A DNA stretch of 58,411 bases from positions 1 to 58,411 of the forward strand of contig CAMOEC010000031.1 of the NCBI GenBank assembly GCA_946611795.1, read 5' to 3'. The notes under the pieces are model-generated. The model saw only the letters and a list, made by a program, of their open reading frames with translations, searched no databases and had not been told where the DNA came from. The stretch is from an uncultured bacterium. Its GTDB lineage: Bacteria; Patescibacteriota; Gracilibacteria; Absconditabacterales; Absconditicoccaceae. A program made the position numbers and the translations under genes. Positions 11,925-24,123 of this stretch are shown here, piece after piece (the stretch's first letter is position 1; each line of letters opens with the position of its first letter).

Positions 11925-14618
11925 TTATGATAAAAGTTCATTTTCTAACATACCATCATTATAGGCAATCCAAAGCTCTTTTTTGATGTCTGAATATAAG
12001 TTGTTAATATCTTTATTTTTTTGAATCTCCAAATCATATAACTCTTTTCATTTATCGACAACTCTTAACAAATTAGCGAAATTGCTTCTATTTAGTTCTG
12101 TTTGAAATTCTGAATCATTTAATAGTTGTTCCATTAAGTCGATATTAAATGTTTTTGTTTGTGGATCAATGAGTTTTTTAATAAAATCAGCTTTCCAATT
12201 TCAAAGATTCTCATTAGTTTCTTGCTCATTTTTCTTCTCATTTTCACTATTTTGGATTCATTGAAGAATATCTGCTTTTACAGGATTTCATGCATTTACA
12301 CTCTCGCAAACTTTATAGAAGAAATTTCTCATAGTAATAAGTTGATGATTATCAATAGATGGTGTTGAATCAATTTTTTTGAAGGTGTTAGCAAGGCTGT
12401 TAAAAAGAGTATAATTAATTCATTCTTCTTTTGTTACTTTTGATGCTTCAACTCATAGTAAAAACTTAAAATCTCAAACAAGTTCATTTTTACAAGTATT
12501 TTTTTCATTACGTAATTGTATATTTTTTCAATTAACCACACCAATATCAGAAACTCAATCTACAGTAATTTTAGATTTTATTGAATTGAGTAAATTTTTT
12601 TGAAGTTCTTCAAAATTATTAGCTTTTGAATTAGGTAATAGTTCTCAAACTTGAAGAGAATTAATAATTCATTCATATCATTTGATTGTTAGTAATGGAG
12701 AGGTACTTCATCATCATAAATCAACAACTCAATCTGTTCCATTTGAAATATTATCATGAAGTGCAATTTCTCATGTCTTAGGGTCGAATTGATAAAGAGT
12801 GTCCAAATTGTTTTCATCTCTAAAATAGAAAATTCAATTATTTTCTTTTTCAGGACGAATAGATATTCAAGGTAGTAAATGTTTTAATACTTCATTTCTT
12901 ATATTTAAGGCTGTTCATCAACTTTCAGTCTTTAAATATTGTAATGCTTTATTGGTAAGTCACATGATTTCATTTCAGAACATGCTCCATATACCATTAT
13001 AACAATCTTTCAAAGCTTCTTCATATTTATTACCTTCAAAATTACCATTTAGGATAGCTGATTTGATAGAGTAGTTGTTGAGATCAATAGCAGGAAGATT
13101 ATTCTTTTCTAAAAATTTTTTAAATCTTTCTTGAACTTCAGGATTTTTTGAAAAATCATCATAAATTCTGTTTAAATCTTCAGAAGGCAAAAGCTTTCGA
13201 ATTCTACTTCTCTTTTCTTCTATTTCGTCTTTGTTTTTTTCAGATAAGTTTTCTCAGGTAGGTAATTCAAAAAGTTCTGAAATCTGAGAATCAAGATATT
13301 GGGAGTTTTTGTTTATAAAATTTTGTTCTCAAGTTTTATAGTCTCATCATCATTCTAATATTTCAGCTGTAGTAATTCATTCAAATTCTCTTCTTCATTC
13401 TATATTTTGTTTTTTCCAAAAAGCTTCTGGATCTTTCCAATACTCATCAAGAATTCTTTGATCTTCGGATAATGTTTTAAATTTGCTTTCTTTATTCTTA
13501 TAATCAATATCTTTATGTTCCTCAAGGATTTTATTTATAGTTGTAGCATATTCTTGATATCTTGGCTCACTTGTAAAAGTGGGGTCATTTAGTAAGTTAT
13601 TTAAGAAAATAAGAGTGTCTTCATTCCATTTTCAGGTTGCATGCTCTAAATTAAAAGCATTGTTTCAATTCGTAAGTGAAGTGATAAAAATTTGAAAATT
13701 TAACAATCAATCAGGATTTGTATCTATATTTTTTAAAAACTCTCAAATTAATTCTCACTGAGTGTATTGTGAGAATTCATTTAGTATAGCATTTTCATTA
13801 TTTTGTTCTTGTTCATCTTTATTATCGATGTGTCATCGTTTAGAGACAAATGTTTTATAATAGTTTAAACCAACTTGATCCGTTGAATTTATAGAAGCTA
13901 ATCCTTTGTCATGGGTGTATGTTGTAATATACTTTAGATTAAATAATTTTGAAATTTTAGATAATCTTTCTATATTCCATTGATGATACATTTTATTAAT
14001 TTCTTCAGCGCTATAAGATTGTTTTTTTAATTGTTGAAAAAACAACTCTCTTAGAGATAATCAACGACACGTTTTTCTTGGATCTTCGTTAATCCATGAT
14101 CTAAAATAGGTATTAGAGTCCGTTCCTTTGAATTTCAGTGCATCAGTAGATGTTCAAGATATTTCAGTTATCTTATTTCAAGTGTTGATTTTCATTGCTT
14201 CTCTTGTTCTATTTGCGTTTTGCTCCATACTAGCCGCGTCATTTTTCTTTTTATCTTCTTTGTTTTGAGTAAAAAAGGATTCTATATTTTTAACAGCATT
14301 AACAACAGTTTCACTTGCTATATTTACTATGTGTGCATTAAGTGAATTCTGATTTGTATATAGTTCTGAATTACTTCAGAATTTATTAAGATATTTTTTA
14401 TAGATATTAAGATATTTAGGTTCTTTTTTAAATTTGTTGATTAATCTGATATGATTTAGGTAATAAGATGAAGAAGGACCATAAGTATCTTTGATTTTTT
14501 TGTTTATATCCTTTGCTTTTTCATTTAATTTATTTAGTTCTCTTTTAGTTCATTCATCAATTTTAGGAGAGAAGAAGTCAGAGAATTTACTAAATATATT
14601 ATCAGATTCTTTAGGCAT
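11925..14618 (-). CDS. Large hypothetical protein (897 aa, TGA=Gly)
   Basis: MPKESDNIFSKFSDFFSPKIDEGTKRELNK...YNDGMLENELLS*; open throughout when TGA=Gly. Confidence 0.75.
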
Positions 14619-14657
14619 TATGATAAGGTACTAGATAAAACAAAGAAGCTGAATGGT

Positions 14658-16037
14658 TTATTTCCCTCCAATTGGAATGTGTGCCATCTTCTCTTTTAAT
14701 GCTTCATTATCTTTATTTTTTCTATTAATAATTTTCTTAGCTAAAAGATATACTCACAAAACTCATAACGCAACTCATAGAATAACAAAAGCACTGTTCA
14801 TTCAAACTAATGTTGCGAATCCTCAGAATCATAAAGCTCAAATAATTTCTCAAATTCTTCCTACAAATTCTTGTAATCCAGACATAACACCATTATCTTT
14901 TGGCTTAGTATATCAAGTCACAAGCGCAGAAGTAACTGGGGATAATAAAGCAATCATAAGAGAAATAAGGAAACTTAAAATTACAATAGCAATAAATCAG
15001 CTATAAACTCCAAGAAGAATATAGATTACAGCACTAATGATTACAAGAATAGTAATAATAATTTTTTTACTATATTTATCTCATACACCTCAAAATAAAA
15101 CACTAATCATATATGGTAACTTCATAACTGCAAAAAGAATAGCAATCTGAGGTAATGTTAGATTATTTTCAAGTGCTACAATAGGAATAAAAAGAAATCA
15201 AACGTAGTTCATAAAATTTACAAGTGCCTCAGCTCCTAATGCAACATACATAGGCATTCAATATCCTTTCAAGGTTACAAACATTGATTTCCATGGTCCT
15301 GGAGAAATAATTTCTTTCATAAACGTAGGAACAACTCATTTTTTACCAAGGAGTTTTTTTACATTATCAAGATCTTCATCAATTTCATATTCAACATTAG
15401 GCATCTTATTTTCTAGTTTTTTCCAACTCTTACTGAATTTCTTACTAAGTAAATCTTGAATCTTGCTATCTTGCATAACAGATAATAAAGAAAAGATAAC
15501 AATAAAAAGATACATGTAAGGTAAATCAATATAATATACTAATACAGCACTAAGAATAGCTCAAATTACATAAGCTAAATTCATACTTGAAAAATATACT
15601 CAGAACACTTTACTACGATTCTGTGCTTTTCATTTTTTTCAATAGAGATTACGATAAGAGGTGAACATTGTAGCACTTGCAATACCGTTAGCAATAACAG
15701 CTAAAACAAGCCATCATGCTGAATGATTAATTCATGCTGTAAAATAAAGACATCATGCTACAGCATAGATAAGTTTTCAAAGTAAAAGAAGATATCTTGT
15801 ATTCCCTTGATCATTCATAACTCCAACAGGAATAGTAACAAGAAGCTTAACTAAAGCTAAAAGTGTTCAGATTAAAGTAACTCCTAATCATGCTCATAAA
15901 ATTGATTTTACATAAACAGAAAAAAAAGTATCTCATCCAAGTCACCATCAAACCATGAAAAGGAAAAAAGATGCAGAAATCCATCTAATATTTACAGGAA
16001 TTGATAATTTATCTTTAAATGTTTCTCTCTTTTTCAT
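14658..16037 (-). CDS. MFS transporter (459 aa, TGA=Gly)
   Basis: About 12 hydrophobic segments; GVTLIWTLLALVKLLVTIPVGVMNDQGNTRYLLLLGKLIYAVAG. Confidence 0.8.
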
Positions 16038-16087
16038 AAATCTAGATTTTATAAAGCTTTTTCAAGTATAAACAGAATTCAAAAAAA

Positions 16088-16122
16088 AGCAAAAAACCTG
16101 AAAGAAAATCAGGTCTTTTAAA
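16088..16122 (-). terminator. Terminator between the MFS gene and the FecR-like gene
   Basis: ACCTGA...TCAGGT hairpin with T-runs on both strands. Confidence 0.65.
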
Positions 16123-16149
16123 GTATATATTATTATTTCCTAACTTTAG

Positions 16150-17499
16150 TTAAAACTTCAAATTTCAAGGGAGTTGTGTAACGAATTCATCCCAATTCTG
16201 AGATAAATCATTTCCTTCAACATAATTAATCCAATTCTTTAAAGTAACAAGTTGGTTTTTCTTAGTTGGAGGGAAGTGATATTTATTCATTCATTCAGTA
16301 ACTTTATCAATTTGAGTCAAAATGCTATTAGATGTAGCATCTAGTGATATAGCTACTTCACAAGCATCTCAAACAGCTTTTACTCTCCAAAGGATTGTTC
16401 TATAAGCAGCAGTAACAGCAGCAGTATCTCAACTTTGTTTAGCAAGATAAAGATTCTTAACATCTCATAATAAGAAACTTGAGTTTAATGCAGCAGTTAT
16501 TTGACTTAATTGATTCTCTGTAGGAATAATTTTTTCATCTGAACTATAAGAAAGATCATTGTTAATGCTTTCTTTATCAACATCAACAACTCATTTTTCT
16601 GATGAAGCTAAGAAGACATCTCAAGAAATAATTCCTTCAAGTTCGCTATAAGTTATTTCAGCAGCAGTTTCTTCTTTTTTCTCTTCTCAAGTAATGCTTG
16701 TTGTATAAGTAAGATTTCAACCTTTACTTAAAGCAGATGAGAATGCTTTAATATCACTAATATGAGTAATATCATTAGGAGCCATAGTAAGTAGTTTTTC
16801 TGGCTCTAAAGTAATTTCTTCTTCTTCAGCTTTGTCAGTAACAACAAGCGCAGATCATTTATTCTCAAGAGTAGTTTTAGTATTGTTCTTTGTTAGTGTT
16901 AGTGCTATTTTTTCATCTTTTTCTGTAGCAACAACCATTTCTTCTGTTTCTACTTGAATAATATCTTCACTTTCATCGCTATCAATCTTTAGATAATCTC
17001 ATTCCATTAAGAATAAATGATATTTTCAATTTGAAACCTTATTAATTGTGAATTTTGCAGGTCATTGAATCTCTGTTTTGATGTGATCATTAATGTTAAA
17101 GATAATCTTAGCACTATCTTTTAAAGTAATAATATCTCAATCAAAAAGTACTGAGTTCTGGAAAGTTTTACCTTCTTTTTCAATGATGTAATCTCAGTTA
17201 ATTTCAATTACTTCTGCAATATAATCAGCACTTACATAATTTCAACTAGGAGTCTTTTCAGTCCAGAATGCTCTATATTCATTAAATTCAGGAATATCTC
17301 AAAAGAAAATTCAAAAGAATGAAAAAATAAGAACAAGAGACAACATCGCATAAATCCTGTTCTTTCTGAAAACATAGGTTCTCAAAAAACTATGAGGAAC
17401 TCTTGATCTCTCCTCACAAATTCTTTGATAAAGGGCAATCTTTCTTTCGTCTGAAAGCCTTTCTCAACCTTGCTGATTAAAATATTCATTTAATTTCAT
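16150..17499 (-). CDS. Membrane protein with FecR-like domain (449 aa, TGA=Gly)
   Basis: Single internal TM (IYAMLSLVLIFSFFGIFF), then VLFDGDIITLKDSAKIIFNINDHIKTEIQGPAKFTI...EGDYLKI, FecR-like. Confidence 0.6.
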
Positions 17500-17731
17500 C
17501 TTTAACAGAAAAACTAGGATATATAATGACACCCAAAGTTAGACTCACAAGGAATTTCTCTCTAGATTCACTTTTTAATACGAATAAACTTGCTTTTTGT
17601 GACAAAAAAGTTGAGAAAATTTAAACAAGAAAAAAGTTGAAATTTTTAGCATAAAAACTTGAAATTAACAAAGCCCTTGTGTATATATTCATTAAAACAA
17701 AATAAATACTAAAAATAAAAAAAGTAAAGTT

Positions 17732-18364
17732 ATGGAAAGATTCCCTTATGCAGAACTGATTAACGACATTCTTAGAACTGGGGAGAGAAGAGTCGTTGGT
17801 TCAAAAAGAATCCCAGTACCAATTGAAATTTCCTTTGATGGTAAAGGACATTTCATCGGTGTCCCCCTATTCCATTGTGATGGAGTAAACAACAAAGAAA
17901 AGTTTGAGAAAGTGGTCCGCGATTTAACAATTAATTTGAAAATAAATCCGGGCTTCCTCGTGCCAAATGAGTCAAAAAATATTTCTTTGGAATTCCATGA
18001 AATGGGGAAACGCGTATCGATATCAATATACAAGAGTAGTGTTATGCTAACAAGTGGTATAGAGGAGATGAATGCTGTACGTGAAATTCCTCATATCTTG
18101 GCTTGTGCTGCGCTCTACAGCTGTATCTACTATTGGATGAATCCTCAGATGCTTGAGGTAGCAGAGGATGGAACTTATTACTTTGCGTTTGGATTCAAAT
18201 TCCTTTCGCCATATGTTCTCAACTCAGAACTTCCACTTCTAGAAAAAATAGAAAAAACAGATGCCAAAGGGCGGCCTGAAGAGCTATTTGAACTTAGAAT
18301 TGTGGCTGATCAAGAAAATCCCTCAAATCTGACAGTAGAGGATTTCTGGATGGATCCAATGTGA
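17732..18364 (+). CDS. Hypothetical protein (210 aa); no internal TGA; ends TGA if read with the standard code (TAA at 18470-18472 if TGA=Gly)
   Basis: MERFPYAELINDILRTGERRVVGSKRIPVP...FWMDPM; about 12 Gly, all GGN; terminator 3' of the TGA. Confidence 0.85.
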   Translation: MERFPYAELINDILRTGERRVVGSKRIPVPIEISFDGKGHFIGVPLFHCDGVNNKEKFEKVVRDLTINLKINPGFLVPNESKNISLEFHEMGKRVSISIYKSSVMLTSGIEEMNAVREIPHILACAALYSCIYYWMNPQMLEVAEDGTYYFAFGFKFLSPYVLNSELPLLEKIEKTDAKGRPEELFELRIVADQENPSNLTVEDFWMDPM

Positions 18365-18388
18365 TATCGTACAATAAAGATTAAGGCT

Positions 18389-18420
18389 GGAGTTTTTATT
18401 GAGACTTCAGCTTTTTTAAT
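18389..18420 (+). terminator. Rho-independent terminator directly after the TGA of the preceding ORF
   Basis: AGGCTGGAGT...ACTTCAGCTT (10 bp with G-U pairs) plus TTTTTT. Confidence 0.75.
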
Positions 18421-18475
18421 ACTTGACTTTTATTGTATTATTTCATATTTTATTTTTGTTTATCAAAAATAACAT

Positions 18476-19567
18476 ATGAGAGAAACGTTACAGATAAATG
18501 ATATCGGAAATAGAAGAGAGCGCTTTAAAAATATTTTTTGTCGTGATCTTATGAATACCTTGTTCTATCCAAGATCTTCTCAAGATGTGATAACTTGAAT
18601 AGATAATATTTTTACTAAATTAAGAAGATTCATAAGAAATCAATCAAAAATCTCAAATAATGATGAATTTCAGAAAAATGTATTCATTGATGTTTGTACA
18701 TTTCTTAATAGTTTAAATTCTAATTTCTCTGTAAGAAAAGTACACAATACAATCTCTAAAACATCGATTGATGAATATAAAGATATGACGCTCTGAGAAC
18801 AATTTTACAACAATACCTATGAAGAAATACGAGATTTTGATTATGATTGTAAATGATGAAGCTGCTCTTATCGGACCTTAACGCTTTTTAAATTCTTTGA
18901 TGCACTAAGAGAAGCAGGATTAGATATAAAACTATCAATGTATAGACTAAAAAATACTGATGATAATTTTGTAGGACTTGTAAGTTGAAGACATTCATGA
19001 GTAGTTGTAAATTTTAGATGAGTAGATTATATGATTGATTATGAGTGAATTAATGATATTTTTTCTTGACGCTTAATCCAATCAGTAAATGTTCTAAAAT
19101 ATGACGTTAGAAATTTCGGAATCAATGATTCAGAAAAATTAGATGAATTAAAAATTGAGAACCGAAGAAAAAGCTCTTCACGTGAGAAAGGAGTCAATTT
19201 AGTTCATTTTAAAACAACAGAAGATTTCTTAGAAGATGTAAAAGAGTATCCTGAATTAAGAAAAATATCATTTATAACCTATGAATTAAAGGCTTGAGAG
19301 CCAACGAGACTCGATTATCAATTCTTTAATTGAGGAGTGTATATTGAAGTTGATGATTATCAAAGAGTTTTTGTTTTGAAAAAAGATGTAAATCTTAAAA
19401 AAGATAAAAATTGATTTATGAAAAGTCTTGTTGATAATGTTGAAGTAGTTAAAGATGAATACTGAGAAAAGAGCGTCTCACAGGCTGATAAAGAAGAATT
19501 AGCAATGTTGTTGTGAATGGTAGAAAAAGATATAAATTTAGACGTTGTTATTTCCGAATACAATTAA
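18476..19567 (+). CDS. Hypothetical protein, possible Cys-His-Asp papain/NAT-like fold (363 aa, TGA=Gly)
   Basis: CK(GG)SCSYRTLTLFKFFDALREAGLDIKLSMYRL...GRHSGVVVNFRGVDYMIDYEG: Cys...His...Asp order as in arylamine N-acetyltransferase/transglutaminase-like folds. Confidence 0.7.
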
Positions 19568-19607
19568 ATGTATTGAATTACAGTTGCTCTTTGAATATAT
19601 TAATTAT

Positions 19608-19694
19608 GTTTCGTGAGAAACAGTAATTTAAAGTGTACTTTTTCAAAAGACCTGGAGATCCAGGGTAGTGCCACGGTGGTGGCACATTTTTTTT
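19608..19694 (+). ncRNA. Candidate small RNA of about 85 nt with three hairpins
   Basis: TTGAAT-17 nt-TATATT promoter (19573-19601); GTTTC-GTGA-GAAAC; CCTGG-AGAT-CCAGG; GTGCCAC-GGTG-GTGGCAC plus T8. Confidence 0.5.
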
Positions 19695-21090
19695 AACATA
19701 GTTTTAATAATTTTCTAATCTGATAATCTAAATCTCAAGCAGTAAAAACGGCAACAATACTATCTTTATCGGTTAATTCAAGAATTCTTTTTGATAATTC
19801 ATTAAAATCTTCATAATACTCAGCTCAAACTCCTTGAGCAAAGAATTCTCAAACTTCGCGAACACTGTTAAATTTGTGTTCAAGGAAAAGAGGCTCTTCT
19901 TTGAATAATTCAAGAGGCTCTCTGGCAGCATAAATTGAATAAATAATGGCTTTATCAAATTCAGGAATGACTTTTTGAAATTCATCCCATCATGCTAAAA
20001 CTCTACGCATTTGATGAGGCTGAAAAACACAAAAAATCTTTTTATCAGGGAAATGTTCTTTTAATGTTTTATATCATATTTCCAATGATGATGCAATGTG
20101 ACCATAGTCACTAAAAACCTTTGCTCAATTCTCTAATGTTGAAAGATATTCTAATCTTCTCCAAACTCATCTAAATGGTTTGAAAATTTTCTCAATGCTT
20201 TCAATACTTAAACTAGGATTGAGTTCTTGTAATAATCAAGCTATTAACGAAGCATTACAGTCGGTGTGTTTTCATCGAACATGATCGAGTTCAAAATGTC
20301 TTATAGGAAGAGTTTTAATGTCCTTAAATCAACTATAATCGGTTTCAACGGTATTTCCCTTGTTCTCTAAAACAAAAGTGAGCTTTTTTGTGTTCTGATT
20401 AATCTGTAAAAATGCAGATCTATAATCTTCCCAATCTTTATAATAATCAGTATGATCTAATTCTAAGTTAGTGATTAGAAGGTATTCTAAATCAAGATGA
20501 AGGAAATGTCTTTTATATTCGCAAGCTTCTAAGAAGAAATAATACTTCTTAACGAGTTCATAAGGAAGTCTTTTCCCAGTAAAAATATAGTCAAAAAGTT
20601 GATGAAATTCATCTTTTGCCTCTTCTTTTAGATAGTAACTCTTGTTTCATAAATCTGGAACTAAAGCTCAAACAATTCATAATCATAATTCAGGAATACA
20701 TTCTTTTCATGCTACAATAGCCAAAGAAGTTGAGCTTGATTTTCCATTAGTACCAGCAATTCAAATCGTGCGGAAATACTTACTCAATTCTCATAAAAAT
20801 TCAAAATAGTTCCAAATTTTTAAAGGAAGATGATGTTCTTTTTTTAGATTGAAAGCACTTTGAACTTCAGGAGAGTCTTTTGTTGCTTCAGAATAAATAA
20901 CAATATCATCATCTTTGATATCATATTTTCAATGTCCTATTTTTACGGGGATTCACTTCTCTTTTAATGCTGTAGTAATCTGACTTTCTTGAGAATCAAT
21001 AGCAATAAGATTTTTATATCATAAATCCCAAATAATGTGAGCTAAATTAGATATTCAACTTCCTCAAGCTCAAACAATAACAATATGCAT
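19693..21090 (-). CDS. murC: UDP-N-acetylmuramate--L-alanine ligase-like Mur ligase (465 aa, TGA=Gly)
   Basis: MHIVIVGAGGSGISNLAHI, GIAGTNGKSSST, LEACEYKRHFL, NLELDHTDYY, FSDYGHIASSLEIGYKTL, VFQPHQMRR. Confidence 0.88.
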
Positions 21091-21099
21091 AGTAATATA

Positions 21100-22182
21100 T
21101 TAATAATAAATAATAGCATTTAATATTTTTTCTTTAGCTATACTAATTTCTTTTTCCCTATCTTTTGAAGATAATGATTTTTTGTAATCTTTTAAAGAGA
21201 TTAGGGTATTTTGAAGATTTTCAACAAATTTAGAATCATCTTGATCTATTAAGATTCAATCAAAGTTTTTAACATACCATTTAGCATTATCTTTTTGATC
21301 ATGAGTCCAAGGAATAGGAATCATAATGAGCTTTAAATCAAAGAGATTTTGCTCAGCAAGAGAGGTAGTACCAGCTCTAGTAATAGCAATATCAGAGGTT
21401 AAATAATATTCTCACATTTCTTTCTGAGAAAGAAAATCATGGCAAGTAACATTGCTAAAACTATTAAAGAGTTTTCATGTTTCTTTATTAAGTTTTCCGA
21501 GTACAATATCAAAATGCATATTCTCTAATTCTTTGTTTTTTAGAGCTTCAGCTAGTGCTTCATAAAGATTTTTAGATCATTGAGAGCCTCACATAACAAG
21601 AACTTTGGTTTCCTTGGATTGTTGATTTTCTTTAACTTCAGGTAATAAGTCATCAGATAAGATTTGACCAACAGTTTCGGCATCCTTAATAACATTATCA
21701 AAACCAGTAAATGTCTTTTTTGCATATTTAGAAGCAATACGATTAACTAATCATGGATGAACATCTGACTCATGAACAACAATCTTCTTTCATAACACTT
21801 TTGCTGCGAAGACAACAGGTAATGCGACATATCCTCATTTGCAAAAAACGACATCAATATGATATTTTTTTAAAGCAAAAAGAGACTGAAGTATTCCATA
21901 AGAGAATAAAACTAAATCCCATAAATTTTTACAAATGGCAGAAAAAGATTTCTCCCTTCTTCGTTTTCAAGAAAAGATAGGACAGAAATAAAGATTAGTT
22001 ATATTTTTCTTTAGTTGTTCATAGTTCTCTTCCTCTAAACTTCATTTTTTTCAAAACCAAACCATAGTATCAACGTCTTTTTTGAATTCTTCATGGTTTT
22101 GAAGATACTGGATAAGACTTTTTATTGGAAAGACATGACCTCAAGTTCATCATCATGACCAAGCAATATTGATTTTTGTCAT
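21100..22182 (-). CDS. murG: UDP-GlcNAc:undecaprenyl-PP-MurNAc-pentapeptide transferase (360 aa, TGA=Gly)
   Basis: GGGTGGHVFPIKSL (with TGA TGA TGA ACT TGA GGT), VVFCKGGYVALP, VHESDVHPGLVNR, VMGGSQGSKNL, ITRAGTTSLAE. Confidence 0.92.
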
Positions 22183-22196
22183 TAGGAATAATGAAT

Positions 22197-23384
22197 CTAA
22201 AAGTATTTTCTTCATTTTAATTCATCAGGAAAATGTTCCTGATCCACTTTAGCTCATGGATAATCATGAGCATATTTATATCATTTTCAATATCATAACT
22301 CTTTCATCATCTTTGTAGGAGCATTCCTTATATGTATAGGAACAGGGAGATTTCAGAATCTTTGAACATCTTGTTTTGTTGCTAAATCTATTTTCTCACA
22401 CAGATTAGATTTAGGAGCTCTAGCAAGGTATACTGCTAATTGCATTAAAAAGATAGAGCATTCAGGCATTCAAACTTTTTGAATAGCATCATAAACTTGA
22501 TTAGCAAGAAGTAGAGCATTATTATCAGCTAATCAAATATCTTCACTAGCAAAACGAAGTAAACGTCTAGCAATATATAAGGGGTCTTCTCATGCAACTA
22601 ACATCCTTTGAATCCAATAACATGCAGCATGTGGATCAGAATCGCGAAGTGATTTATGAACAGCAGAAATGATGTTATAGTGTTCTTCTCAGTCTCTATC
22701 ATAATAAACTTGTTGAGTTCATGCTTTAATAAGATGTTCTTCAGTTAAATCTCATTTTCAAAGTAAGAGTAATGCTGATTCAAGCAGATTGATAGCATTT
22801 CTTAAATCTCAATTAGCATTCTTTGCTAAGAAATGAAGAACTTCATCAGAAATAGTTATTTCAGGATAATGCTTTTTAATAGTCTCTTTTTGATTTACAA
22901 GAAAGGTAAAGACGTCATCTGGAGTAATCTTTTCAAAAACAAAAAGACGACAACGACTTAATAAGGCATTATTAACAGTAAAACTTGGATTCTCAGTAGT
23001 TGCTCAAATCAAGGTAATAGTTCCTTTTTCAACAAAAGGTAATAAAGTATCTTGTTGTGATTTATTCCAGCGCTGAATTTCATCTAGGAAAACAAGAGTC
23101 GGTGTTCAATATTTTTGGTTTAATTCAGCTTTTTCAATAATGGCAGATAAGTCTTCTTTTTTACTTCTTACTCAAGATAATTGAAAAAATTCTGCTTGCA
23201 TACTATTAGCAATAATTTCTGCAAGTGTAGTCTTTCAGCATCCTGGAGGTCACCAAAAGAGCATAGAAGGAATCTTTTTATTCTCAAGAAATGTTGAAAT
23301 AGGCATTCCTTCATCAACAAGATGGTGTTGCCCAACAAAAGTTTCGAGAGATTTTGGGCGTAAAATTGAAGATAATGGTTCCAT
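22197..23384 (-). CDS. rarA: Replication-associated recombination protein RarA/MgsA AAA+ ATPase (395 aa, TGA=Gly)
   Basis: [88 protein letters not shown]. Confidence 0.93.
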
Positions 23385-23386
23385 AA

Positions 23387-23425
23387 AAAAATGATACATA
23401 AACACTTTTAGTCTATGTATCATCA
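23387..23425 (-). terminator. Terminator downstream of ppa
   Basis: Minus strand ATGATACATA...TATGTATCAT followed by T7. Confidence 0.75.
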
Positions 23426-23450
23426 AAAAAACTTCAAGATTATTATTTAA

Positions 23451-24005
23451 TTAGTTACCATTTTTCAAAGATTCATTATATCTTTCAATAGATGAAAGAA
23501 TTTCTTGTTGAGCTTCTAAAACGCTACCAAATCCTTTAACATCAACTTTATCATATTTTTCATGTTCTAAGAATTTGATTTGCTTAAAGATAGTAAATAA
23601 TTCTTCTTTCATATGATGTCCTAAATCATCAATATGATGGATTTCATCCCATCTTGGATCAACATCAGATGTAGGAACAGCTATAATTTTAGGATCTTCT
23701 CAAGCATTATCAAAGGTATAAAGAATTCCAATAGGTCTAGCTTTAATAATACATCCTGTGAATGTTGGATTAGTAACTAATAAACAAACATCACAAGGGT
23801 CACCGTCTCCTGAAAGTGTTTGTGGAATAAATCCATAATCAACTGGATAGTACATACTACTATGAATAACACGATCAAGTCTGAAACATCATAATTTATG
23901 ATCGTATTCATATTTATTATTAGACCCTTTTGGAACGTCAACAACAACATTAATATATCCTTTAGTTTGGTCTACAAAAGCAGGAATGTCGTGAATTAAA
24001 TGCAT
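23451..24005 (-). CDS. ppa: Inorganic pyrophosphatase (184 aa)
   Basis: VVVDVPKGSNNKYEYD, MYYPVDYGFIPQTLSGDGDPCDVCLL, DEDPK-like AGEDPKIIAVP. Confidence 0.95.
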
Positions 24006-24123
24006 ATGAATATAATTAGTAATATAAATTATATAAAGTATAATCTTTTCTCAAAAAAACACAAATAATCAATATTTTAGGCAAGAAAAAAGCTCCAATA
24101 TTGACTATTGAAAGCCTACAATT

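Noticed and set aside
17746-18033. Minus-strand ORF opposite the 210-aa gene
   Set aside because: Antisense shadow; the plus-strand ORF has a promoter, coherent composition and terminator.
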